From the NCBI GenBank assembly GCA_029008875.1, contig JAQXJP010000010.1:1-64000 (forward strand): a stretch of DNA of 64,000 nt, in the 5' to 3' direction. The stretch comes from Lachnospiraceae bacterium. GTDB lineage: Bacteria > Bacillota > Clostridia > Lachnospirales > Lachnospiraceae. The position numbers and the translations under genes are program-made. The notes under the pieces were generated by a model. It saw only the letters and a program-made list of their open reading frames with translations. It was not told the origin of the DNA and searched no databases. Below are positions 1-7,238 of this stretch, one piece after another. The first letter of the stretch is position 1. Every line of letters starts with the position of its first letter.

Positions 1-222
1 GTGGACGGCACGTCTTAGAGCCAGTTAGTGTTCGAAGCCTTACTCCGTCCCGGGCAAACAAAGGCGTCGTGGTGTTCACGGGTTGTCGTACAGTAATAAG
101 AAGCACAGGCCGCGCCTAGAAAACTACGATTCACAAAGCGGCTCCGCAAGGGGGTTGCGCGAGTGTGCGGCGGGAGGCCTCGGGGTGAGGGGTGCAGTGG
201 CCGGGGGAAGGGGCGGGACGGT
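1..222. repeat. Truncated, degenerate half of the long palindromic element
   Basis: The first ~135 bases closely match the right arm of the 582-bp palindromic element elsewhere in the window (from about 55016), including the blocks around CTTAGAGCCAGTTAGTG and GCCTAGAAAACTACGAT. After about 140 the match weakens. The part that should carry the family end (GGAACGTCCCCAC) is only a G-rich relic, GGGACGGTGGG, near 214-224. The left half would lie outside the window. An 81-codon reading frame inside it has no ribosome binding site and its counterparts in the other copies are not conserved as protein, so no gene is called. It lies just beyond the terminator of the next minus-strand gene, the same gene-end position as other copies. 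Confidence 0.75.
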
Positions 223-230
223 GGGAAATA

Positions 231-259
231 AAAAGAGACTGCCTGACGCAGTCTCTTTT
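231..259 (-). terminator. Intrinsic terminator of the sugar-sensor GGDEF gene
   Basis: A perfect 12-bp stem (AAAAGAGACTGC paired with GCAGTCTCTTTT, five-base loop) begins 8 bp past the stop codon of the minus-strand gene and ends in a T run on that strand. It is nearly symmetrical and could work in both directions. Confidence 0.85.
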
Positions 260-267
260 GAGAAATA

Positions 268-2172
268 TTATATGGTTCGATTTGCTTTTTTGGCTTTTTT
301 CACCTCATACATCCGCTCGTCCGCCTGATTGATGTAATCGTTCATGTTCATGGTGGGCTCATCGGTGGTAATCACATAACCCATGCTGGCCTCGATGCAA
401 AATCCGGTGTTGCGGATGCTGCGCTCCATGGCGATCTCACGGTTAAGCTTCTTGACAAATCGTTCTGCCTTCTGCTTGTCGTAATTCGGGACCAGAATCA
501 CGAACTCATCGCCACCGTAGCGCATGGCGATTCCGTCATCGGGACAGCAGTTCATAATTGCCGTGGCGATTGCACGGATGGCAATGTTGCCCATGTCGTG
601 GCCGAAGGTGTCGTTAATGTATTTGAGACGATCCAAATCCACAAACATGATCATGAGAGCCTCCCCCGCATTTCTGCACTGCTCAAAGAGGGGCACGGCA
701 AGCTTCTGATAAGCCATGCGGTTGTACATTCCGGTCAGAGAATCCCGGATGTAGAGTTTGGACAACTCCTGGTTCATTTTGTTGAGGATAATGCGGTGAT
801 ACATATTTTCCATGGCCTCCGCAATGACATTGAGGGCCTCAAACAGCATCTGCGACATCAGGTAATCGCAATTCTTGAATACCACATATCCCACTTCACG
901 GTCACGGAAATGTAACGGGGAGAACAGATACAAATTCCCGCTGGAGGAATCCTCCCCTCCCGGAACCAGCTCTCCCGGTTTTCTGGTCTTAAGATCCAGC
1001 ACCTTATCCCCCGCACATGCCAACAGCACATCCAGGCAATCCGGGTAACCCTCGGTGCGGTACTCCTCCTCCCCCGCCACATCCAGCTGGGGAAGTTCAT
1101 TGCAATCCGCAATCTCCTGGTTCACCAGAATGTACATCTCGTCGCAGTTCAGCTTCGTCAGATGGGTGGGGATGCAGGTCATCATCTCCTGAAAACTGTT
1201 ACAATTTATCAATTCTCTCTTCAGAAGAAGCATCTCGTTGGATATCTTGCGGTCACTGTTTTCAAGCATAATGCGGTCATTGACATATCTGCCCCTCTGG
1301 GTCGGCTCCGGATTTACGCAGCCGCAACTCTCCTGAAAAATACATCTTGCCTCAATGAGCGAAACCCGCTCCGCATCCCCCTGTTCCCAAATGGTGTGCA
1401 GCTTATCCATGGCTGCATATGCAATCTCCTCACGGATAAATCCGGCGGTGGTGATTCTCGGGCTGTAATAGGAGGCCTTATCAAAATTGTCATATCCGGT
1501 CACCAGAAAATCCCTGGGCACGTATAGCCCCTTGCTCTGGGCCTGCTGGCAAACCCCCACCGCAATATTGTCGTTGGCGCACACAAACGCCTCCGGCATC
1601 AAGCCGTTTTGATAGAAATGCGCGAAAGCCTCCACACCGGTATCAATCTCAAAGTTCCCGAAATAAATCCGTGACTCCTCACAGGGAATTCCATGTTCCC
1701 GAAGCGCATCCCTGTAAGCACTCAGTCGATCCATACTCTCACAATTTTCCTCCGGCCCGGCAATAAAGTTCAGCGTTTTGCAGCCGTGAACCTCAATCAG
1801 ATGGTTGACCATTCTCTTCATGGCAGCGTAATTGTTGGTTCCCGCGTAATAAAACTGCGGGACATCCTCCAGCAGGGAAACCGTAGGAACCCCGGCTTCC
1901 TCCACTCTGGCGACGATACGCCGTTTCAGTTCCACATCGGATATGTTCGTCAATTCCAGAATAATTCCGTCAAATGTCCTCAAATCCGGAAGATTAAAGA
2001 TATTGTATTCTCCCAAATTGTACTTTTCATCCAGACTGTAATTTCCGAAGCTATTAAAAAAATACAAATTAATATCACAATTGTGGTCTGCGATATACTG
2101 TCTACAGCCCCCAACCCATGCGTAATTGATATACTTCTTCCATCCATCCGCGATGATTGCAACTTTTTTCAT
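268..2172 (-). CDS. LacI-type sugar-binding sensor fused to GGDEF diguanylate cyclase
   Basis: A 634-residue protein. Residues 1 to about 290 resemble the periplasmic-binding-protein-like effector domain of LacI-family regulators (starting KKVAIIADG, with FNFIAG-type and VTGYDNFD-type strands), but there is no DNA-binding headpiece, signal peptide or membrane segment. The middle part (about 310-460) has no clear assignment. The C-terminal ~170 residues are a GGDEF domain with an intact RYGGDEFVIL active site, so it should make c-di-GMP. The inferred role is a cytoplasmic cyclase responding to a sugar or similar small molecule. The start at 2172 is chosen because AGGGGGG lies 5-6 bases upstream; the open frame runs 7 codons further without a better site. 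It is a single-gene unit. Confidence 0.85.
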   Translation of the reverse strand: MKKVAIIADGWKKYINYAWVGGCRQYIADHNCDINLYFFNSFGNYSLDEKYNLGEYNIFNLPDLRTFDGIILELTNISDVELKRRIVARVEEAGVPTVSLLEDVPQFYYAGTNNYAAMKRMVNHLIEVHGCKTLNFIAGPEENCESMDRLSAYRDALREHGIPCEESRIYFGNFEIDTGVEAFAHFYQNGLMPEAFVCANDNIAVGVCQQAQSKGLYVPRDFLVTGYDNFDKASYYSPRITTAGFIREEIAYAAMDKLHTIWEQGDAERVSLIEARCIFQESCGCVNPEPTQRGRYVNDRIMLENSDRKISNEMLLLKRELINCNSFQEMMTCIPTHLTKLNCDEMYILVNQEIADCNELPQLDVAGEEEYRTEGYPDCLDVLLACAGDKVLDLKTRKPGELVPGGEDSSSGNLYLFSPLHFRDREVGYVVFKNCDYLMSQMLFEALNVIAEAMENMYHRIILNKMNQELSKLYIRDSLTGMYNRMAYQKLAVPLFEQCRNAGEALMIMFVDLDRLKYINDTFGHDMGNIAIRAIATAIMNCCPDDGIAMRYGGDEFVILVPNYDKQKAERFVKKLNREIAMERSIRNTGFCIEASMGYVITTDEPTMNMNDYINQADERMYEVKKAKKANRTI

Positions 2173-2303
2173 ATGGTCCCCCCTGACACACATTACTCCT
2201 GTGTCAATTATAATGTATTTTGTGTCAATTGACCATAATTTTTTTCGAAAACCACTCTATCTGCGACGCTGTTTTCCTTTTTTAAAAACAATTTATTTTT
2301 TTC

Positions 2304-2332
2304 TTGCAATGGAGTTCGTGTTATGTTAATAT
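2304..2332 (+). promoter_or_regulatory. Promoter of tRNA-Leu
   Basis: TTGCAA and TAATAT are separated by 17 bases and end 13 bases before the tRNA. Confidence 0.6.
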
Positions 2333-2345
2333 ACTTCTTGTTCGA

Positions 2346-2428
2346 GCCGGCGTGTCGGAATGGCAGACGAGGCAGACTCAAAATCTGTTGTGGGCAACCA
2401 CGTATGGGTTCAAGTCCCATCGCCGGCA
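2346..2428 (+). tRNA. tRNA-Leu (CAA)
   Basis: Acceptor arms GCCGGCG and CGCCGGC pair perfectly. The anticodon stem CAGA/TCTG encloses the loop CTCAAAA, giving anticodon CAA. There is a long variable arm typical of class II tRNAs and a normal TTCAAGT-type T-loop. CCA is not encoded. A terminator follows at once, so it is a single-tRNA unit. Confidence 0.95.
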
Positions 2429-2436
2429 TCACACAC

Positions 2437-2464
2437 AAAAAGCAGGACTGATGTCCTGCTTTTT
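2437..2464. terminator. Bidirectional terminator between tRNA-Leu and lysA
   Basis: A 12-bp stem AAAAAGCAGGAC/GTCCTGCTTTTT with a four-base loop is followed by T runs on both strands. It serves tRNA-Leu (+) and lysA (-). Confidence 0.85.
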
Positions 2465-2472
2465 TCTTTTTT

Positions 2473-3741
2473 CTATTTTACGATTTTGATATCATCGAAG
2501 CAGTCAAAGGTTGCAAAATAGTCTGCCGGTGTCTCCGCCCGGCGAATCAGCTGCACGCTTTTGTCCTCCTTGAGCAGAAGCTCCGCGGAGCGAAGTCGGC
2601 CGTTGTAGTTATACCCCATGGAGAAGCCGTGGGCTCCGGTATCGTGAATCACCAGGTAATCTCCCATATCAATCTTGGGCAGTTTGCGGTCAATGGCAAA
2701 TTTATCGCAATTCTCGCACAAAGATCCCACCACATCGTAGGTCTGATCACACTCTACATCCTCTTTTCCAAGCACGGTAATATGATGATAAGAGCCGTAA
2801 ATTGCCGGTCTCATCAAATTCGCGGCGCAGGCATCCACACCGATATACTCCTTGTATATGTGCTTCTCATGGATTGCTTTGGTCACCAGGCATCCGTACG
2901 GAGCCAGCATAAATCTGCCCATCTCAGAGAAGATGGCAACATCCCCCATGCCCGCCGGTACCAAGACCTCGTCAAAAGCCTTGTGGACACCCTCCCCGAT
3001 GGCATAGATGTCATTCGGTGTCTGATCCGGAGAGTAGGGAACCCCCACACCACCGGACAGGTTTACAAACGCGATATCGCATCCTGTTTTATCCCGCAAA
3101 TCCACAACCAACTCAAACAGCTGCTTTGCCAGCTTCGGATAATACTCGTTGGTCACGGTGTTGCTTGCCAAAAAGGCATGGATACCGAACTTCTTGGCAC
3201 CCTTGCTCTTTAAAATCTTGTACGCTTCGACAATCTGCTCGTAGGTCATGCCATACTTGGAATCCCCCGGGTTGTCCATAATTCCGTTGCTGAGTTCAAA
3301 AACCCCGCCCGGATTGTACCGGCAACTTATGGTCTCCGGAATATGGCCGATGGTTTCCTCCAGAAAATCGATGTGGGTAAAATCGTCCAGGTTGATGATT
3401 GCCCCAAGCTTGTCCGCATAGGCAAATTCCTCTGCAGGCGTGTCGTTGGAGGAAAACATAATATGATCGCCGGTAATTCCGCAGGCTTCCGACAGCATCA
3501 ACTCCGTATAGGAAGAACAATCGCATCCGCAATCATACTCATTCAGAATCTTCAAGATGTATGGATTGGGGGTAGCCTTCACCGCGAAATACTCCCGGAA
3601 ACCTTTGTTCCATGCAAACGCTTCCTTGACTGCCTTGGCATTCTCGCGAATCCCATGCTCGTCATACAAATGAAAGGGTGTCGGAAATGTCTGAACCATC
3701 TCTTCCACCTGTGATTTCGTTACGAAAGGTGTCTTCTTCAT
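2473..3741 (-). CDS. lysA: Diaminopimelate decarboxylase
   Basis: A 422-residue PLP enzyme that decarboxylates meso-diaminopimelate to lysine, the last step of lysine synthesis. It has the fold-III decarboxylase layout: the PLP lysine in EYFAVKATPNP near residue 53, a glycine-rich phosphate-binding NLSGGVG, SEMGR, and the substrate-binding CENCD motif near residue 345 contributed across the dimer. Length is normal. The start is supported by AAGGAG 8 bases upstream. It stands alone; no other lysine-pathway gene is in the window. Related arginine/ornithine and nonaminated decarboxylases share the fold, so substrate is known only at family level. Confidence 0.85.
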   Translation of the reverse strand: MKKTPFVTKSQVEEMVQTFPTPFHLYDEHGIRENAKAVKEAFAWNKGFREYFAVKATPNPYILKILNEYDCGCDCSSYTELMLSEACGITGDHIMFSSNDTPAEEFAYADKLGAIINLDDFTHIDFLEETIGHIPETISCRYNPGGVFELSNGIMDNPGDSKYGMTYEQIVEAYKILKSKGAKKFGIHAFLASNTVTNEYYPKLAKQLFELVVDLRDKTGCDIAFVNLSGGVGVPYSPDQTPNDIYAIGEGVHKAFDEVLVPAGMGDVAIFSEMGRFMLAPYGCLVTKAIHEKHIYKEYIGVDACAANLMRPAIYGSYHHITVLGKEDVECDQTYDVVGSLCENCDKFAIDRKLPKIDMGDYLVIHDTGAHGFSMGYNYNGRLRSAELLLKEDKSVQLIRRAETPADYFATFDCFDDIKIVK

Positions 3742-3854
3742 GTTTGTTCTCCTTACTTTCTCACATTAACGCAATATATCGATTATGCTACAACATTTTT
3801 TTCCCATTTTCAAGGTGAATTCCACAAAAAAAATGTCATTTTTTTAGAAAAAAA

Positions 3855-3871
3855 TACCATAATATATGGTA
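3855..3871. promoter_or_regulatory. Palindrome in the lysA / transglycosylase divergent region
   Basis: TACCATA and TATGGTA are perfect inverted repeats around a 3-base centre, about 50 bp upstream of the transglycosylase start and 115 bp upstream of lysA. It is A/T-rich, overlaps TATGGTAATAT that could act as a -10 region, and may be an operator. No regulator can be named. Confidence 0.3.
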
Positions 3872-3921
3872 ATATTGAAGAAAATGATCACCAATGACGA
3901 TATATCCTGCAGGAGGATATC

Positions 3922-4797
3922 ATGAAAATTTCCATTGTAAATCAAATTGACACAACAATATATGGAGGAACCGCCGTATCCCGGCCCGATGAGGAGACGG
4001 AAGCAAGCTTTTCCGATATCTTAAATTCCGAAATTGCGTCAGCGGCAGAATCAGCACCTAAAACGGGACAGGAAGCCGAGTCGGAAGATACAGCCGACGA
4101 CGCCCTCTCCGCATTAGGCGCTGCAGAGCAAAATGCCCTTGCCATCGACGCTGCAATCGCCCAGGCAAAGGCATTGGGGAAGAGTGGTCTGTCCGTCTAT
4201 TCCAGCGAGGCCCGCGCCCTTGGAATCGTGCCCATCAACAGTTACTCCAGCGATTCTGCCTCCCGCAGCACATCCACCTGGTCCGGTTCCGCCGAAGATA
4301 CCGTCGCAAGCTACTCCGCAGAACTCGCCGCACTGTGCGACAAGTACTCCGAATACACTCGGGAGCTTGTGGCATACTCCGGGGATACAGCCGGTTCCTA
4401 CGAGGGAAGTTTGAGTTGTTCGGAGGAACTCAATTCCTATTTTGATGAAGCGGCACAGACCTACAATGTGGATGTCAAATTGTTAAAATCCGTGGCCAAA
4501 GCGGAATCCGGATTTCGCCCCGATGCAGTCAGCAGCGCCGGCGCCATCGGTGTCATGCAGCTCATGCCCGCAACTGCAGCCGGTCTGGGTGTCACGGATG
4601 CAACAGATGCGCACCAAAACATCATGGGAGGTGCCAAATATTTATCACAACTTCTGGACAAATACGACGGAGATGTCACCCTGGCCCTTGCCTCCTACAA
4701 TGCCGGAGGCTCCAGAGTGGACCAGTACGGTGGGATTCCCCCTTACGACGAGACCAGAACCTACGTGGTTCGGGTACTGGGATATTACGAATCCTGA
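3922..4797 (+). CDS. Lytic transglycosylase (SLT domain) with disordered N-terminus, no signal peptide
   Basis: 291 residues. The last ~110 residues are an SLT/goose-lysozyme-like domain: the catalytic glutamate in AKAESGF, then GAIGVMQLMPATA, and ALASYNAGG. It would cleave peptidoglycan glycan strands. Residues 1-170 are low-complexity, rich in Ala, Ser, Glu and Asp, with no hydrophobic signal sequence. Family knowledge suggests two possibilities: an N-terminal signal for flagellar type III export, as for FlgJ-like rod enzymes, or another non-classical route. The start has a strong AGGAGG 5 bases upstream. The next gene in the same direction encodes an EF-hand protein, also without a signal peptide. 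Confidence 0.85.
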   Translation: MKISIVNQIDTTIYGGTAVSRPDEETEASFSDILNSEIASAAESAPKTGQEAESEDTADDALSALGAAEQNALAIDAAIAQAKALGKSGLSVYSSEARALGIVPINSYSSDSASRSTSTWSGSAEDTVASYSAELAALCDKYSEYTRELVAYSGDTAGSYEGSLSCSEELNSYFDEAAQTYNVDVKLLKSVAKAESGFRPDAVSSAGAIGVMQLMPATAAGLGVTDATDAHQNIMGGAKYLSQLLDKYDGDVTLALASYNAGGSRVDQYGGIPPYDETRTYVVRVLGYYES

Positions 4798-5059
4798 CCC
4801 ATTGTATCGCACACTTCATATATTTGCTTACACAAACATTGCCCGGAGGGTTATCTTTTCAGGATATCCCTCCGATATTTATGTTGTAAGCAAAGTGAAT
4901 GGCCATACAAGATGTCTTACAAAACGATAAGTTATGAGAACGGACAGACCAGGGACGGTGTTGCAAGGGAACGGATACTTTTTGCATCATCGTTTTTTTA
5001 TTTCTTTTTACACGGATGCAGCTAGAAATAATCGGTTCGTCCCAAAAAGGGGTGAATGG

Positions 5060-6055
5060 ATGATTATTCAATCAAGCAATATGCAAACGGCGTCTGCGCG
5101 CAACTACACCAACCGCACCTACAGCTACACCGGCGTACAGGTGTTAAATGACGGAGGGCAAAAGAACGGGCAGACCTTTTCCGACATTGTCGGAGACTTT
5201 CAAAACACGCAGAGTGTTCGCTCGGCAAGCTTAAGCGAGCGGTTGCAATCGGTACATCAGATTCGCAGCCAGGCAATCAACTACTTATTGCAGTTGTTGT
5301 TCGGAGGGAAATCCGGGAAAACCCATCTAAGTTCGGCCTTATCCGGTTCCACGGAAACGGGAACCTTATCCGGCGAGAACTACATCATGCAGACCATGCG
5401 TCACACTTCCTACTTTCGTATGGAAGAAAATGAAACCACAAGTTTTTCCGCACAGGGATCCGTCGTCACCGCGGACGGACGACAGTTGGATTTCAATCTG
5501 CAGCTGACTCTCTCCCGCTCCTTCGTGGAGGAAACCCAGAGTTTTGTGGATTACACCCAGCCGGTTCTCTGCGACCCGCTGGTCATCCAGCTCGATGGTT
5601 CAGTTCCATCCATATCCGACCAGAAGTTCACGTTCGATTTGGACGCTGACGGTGCTTCGGAGGAGATTTCCCTTCTGGGCGAAGGTAATGCTTTTCTCGC
5701 TCTGGACAAAAACGATGACGGTATCATCAACGACGGAAGCGAACTGTTTGGTGTGCAAAGCGGAAACGGTTTTGCCGACCTGGCCGCCTACGATATCGAC
5801 AAAAACGGATGGATCGACGAGGCGGACGAAATTTTTGACAGACTGAAGGTGTGGTGCAAGGATGAAAAGGGCAACGATAAGCTTCTGACGCTGAAAGAAG
5901 CCGGCGTGGGCGCAATTTATCTGGACAGCAGAAGCACTCCCTTCTCTTTCCGGAACGAGGAGAACGCCACCAATGCCGTGGCCCGGCGCACCGGCATGTT
6001 CCTGTACGAAAACGGCAACTGTGGAACCATCCAGCAGTTGGATATGGCGACCTGA
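5060..6055 (+). CDS. EF-hand-like calcium-binding protein of unknown function
   Basis: 331 residues, not recognised as a named family. The C-terminal half has three acidic loops of EF-hand/dockerin type: FDLDADGASEEIS, LDKNDDGIINDGSE and YDIDKNGWIDEADE, with Asp/Asn at alternating positions that could bind calcium. This resembles C-terminal parts of some secreted adhesin-like proteins. The N-terminal ~110 residues are polar, with a stretch SERLQSVHQIRSQAINYLLQLLF that may be helical. There is no signal peptide. The start at 5060 is preferred because AAAGGGGTG precedes it; an open frame reaches back to 4934 without a good site. It follows the transglycosylase by 262 bp, a gap holding an imperfect CGGAGGG/CCCTCCG hairpin at 4844-4874 without a T run. 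Confidence 0.65.
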   Translation: MIIQSSNMQTASARNYTNRTYSYTGVQVLNDGGQKNGQTFSDIVGDFQNTQSVRSASLSERLQSVHQIRSQAINYLLQLLFGGKSGKTHLSSALSGSTETGTLSGENYIMQTMRHTSYFRMEENETTSFSAQGSVVTADGRQLDFNLQLTLSRSFVEETQSFVDYTQPVLCDPLVIQLDGSVPSISDQKFTFDLDADGASEEISLLGEGNAFLALDKNDDGIINDGSELFGVQSGNGFADLAAYDIDKNGWIDEADEIFDRLKVWCKDEKGNDKLLTLKEAGVGAIYLDSRSTPFSFRNEENATNAVARRTGMFLYENGNCGTIQQLDMAT

Positions 6056-6149
6056 CCATATGCCGCAACCTGCTTTGCCGAAAAGGACTCGCCAAGGCAG
6101 ATAACATTAACTCAATTTGACTTTATGATTATGATTCGACTTTTCTAAC

Positions 6150-6200
6150 AAAAATCCGACTTGGGAGGTATCATATCGCTTCCTTTAAGTCGGATTTTTT
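6150..6200 (+). terminator. Intrinsic terminator after the EF-hand gene
   Basis: AAAAATCCGACTT pairs with AAGTCGGATTTTT across a 23-base loop and is followed by T residues. It lies about 95 bp past the stop codon. Confidence 0.8.
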
Positions 6201-6329
6201 GCATGAATTTCTTCTCTTTTCTCAGTGAGGCGGCATCGTTGTCTTGAGTGACATGCTGGCCAACATTTTGGCCTACAGCGTTACGAACGCCGACGACAAC
6301 TAAAAATTCTACCGATTCCTTTCTCCTTC
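6201..6329. other. Unassigned stretch before tRNA-Gly
   Basis: Nothing is recognised here. The only coding-like trace is a 16-codon frame from 6253 to 6303 (MLANILAYSVTNADDN) with no ribosome binding site and a stop just upstream in frame. It may be the tail of a lost gene or chance. Confidence 0.2.
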
Positions 6330-6357
6330 TTGAAATTTATAATTTTCGTGTTATAAT
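6330..6357 (+). promoter_or_regulatory. Promoter of tRNA-Gly
   Basis: TTGAAA and TATAAT are separated by 16 bases and end 9 bases before the tRNA. Confidence 0.6.
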
Positions 6358-6366
6358 AAGTCTCAT

Positions 6367-6437
6367 GCAGATATGGTTCATCGGTAGAACGCTAGCTTCC
6401 CAAGCTGGAAAGGCGGGTTCGACTCCCGTTATCTGCT
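6367..6437 (+). tRNA. tRNA-Gly (CCC)
   Basis: Acceptor arms GCAGATA/TATCTGC pair fully. The anticodon stem CTAGC/GCTGG closes the loop TTCCCAA, giving CCC. The T-arm GCGGG-TTCGACT-CCCGT is normal. CCA is not encoded. Confidence 0.93.
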
Positions 6438-6484
6438 TTTTTCATGCGAACTATTTTTGTACAAAATTTTCACCAAAAAATTGC

Positions 6485-6513
6485 TTGACATCCTTTCCTC
6501 CATATAGTACCAT
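6485..6513 (+). promoter_or_regulatory. Promoter of tRNA-Thr
   Basis: A consensus TTGACA is followed after 17 bases by TACCAT, about 30 bases before the tRNA. tRNA-Thr therefore seems to be transcribed separately from tRNA-Gly. Confidence 0.65.
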
Positions 6514-6543
6514 ATACCTCGTTGAGGCTTTCTCAACAGAAAT

Positions 6544-6616
6544 GCTGATATAGCTCAGGTGGTAGAGCGCTACATTGGTAATGTAGAGGTCACGGGTCCG
6601 ACTCCCGTTATCAGCT
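6544..6616 (+). tRNA. tRNA-Thr (GGT)
   Basis: Acceptor arms GCTGATA/TATCAGC pair perfectly. Anticodon stem CTACA/TGTAG closes loop TTGGTAA, giving GGT. D-arm and T-arm are canonical and CCA is not encoded. Confidence 0.95.
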
Positions 6617-6623
6617 CTGAAAT

Positions 6624-6669
6624 AAATCCCTTGAAAATAGCTGATAAAGTTATTTCCAAGGGATTTTTT
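6624..6669 (+). terminator. Terminator of tRNA-Thr
   Basis: AAATCCCTTG pairs with CAAGGGATTT, extended by AAAATA/TTATTT, followed by a T run. The hairpin starts 7 bp after the tRNA. Confidence 0.85.
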
Positions 6670-6692
6670 GTTATCTGATTGCATCGGGTTAT

Positions 6693-7182
6693 TTACTTTT
6701 CCAGTTTTGGATAGCCATCCCGAAGCCCCAGCTGATTCTCCTGATAGATTCGATCCATGCAGTAGTTCACCTTGTGGTTATACTCAATGATTTCCAGCAT
6801 CACTTCATCGGAGATCTCCCCCTCCGGGAAATAATATACAGCGTCGGAGATACAGATGGCCACTCCCTCACCGGTATAATCCGAGGGTTCCCGGATTATG
6901 GTCACTTCCGATGTGGGATATAATCCCTCCTTTTCATATTTCACCTTCAATTCATCGTACCGGCTCTTCTCTTCCTTCGTGAATGGTCTGCAGAAATCCC
7001 CACTGATTTCAGAATTATTGCTCCTGCTCTTCCTCTGTGAAAGGTCGGCTCAACTCGGTTGTCTCTCCCACCGTTGAGATCTCAAAAATTTCCTCCTGCT
7101 CTTCTTTGCTGAGTTCCTCCATCCGTTGCCGGTAAGTCTTTACAGTTTCCACGGCCAAGACCGTGATTCCGGATACCTCATA
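6693..7182 (-). pseudogene. Decayed small gene of unknown function with a partly repeated block
   Basis: Two minus-strand pieces in different frames look like parts of one gene. The upstream piece (7182 down to a stop at 7015) reads ...SKEEQEEIFEISTVGE... and ends in SRPFTEEEQEQ. The downstream piece (about 6995 to 6693) reads CRPFTKEEKSRYDELKVKYE and runs to PKLEK. RPFT[EK]EE occurs at the end of one and the start of the other, so the break coincides with a partial duplication or a one-base shift. The upstream piece has no start codon with a ribosome binding site, and the downstream frame could only begin at a TTG (6950). An intact 85-residue protein from 6950 is the alternative. No family is recognised; the product would be acidic and soluble. 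Confidence 0.5.
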
Positions 7183-7192
7183 AAAAAATTTC

Positions 7193-7226
7193 CATAAAAA
7201 AAGACCAGTTCGAAAACTGATCTTTC
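7193..7226 (-). terminator. Terminator of the PAS-GGDEF-EAL gene
   Basis: On the minus strand AAAGATCAGTT pairs with AACTGGTCTTT around TTCG (one G-T pair) and is followed by seven T residues, 13 bp past the stop codon. Confidence 0.85.
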
Positions 7227-7238
7227 TTTAAAAACCGC

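Noticed and set aside
83-328. 81-codon plus-strand frame in the opening repeat
   Set aside because: It lies in a palindromic element half and runs through a terminator; the equivalent frames in other copies differ and have no ribosome binding site.
4797-5060. c-di-GMP riboswitch before the EF-hand gene
   Set aside because: The CGGAGGG/CCCTCCG hairpin is present, but the conserved c-di-GMP-I or -II core motifs are not seen.
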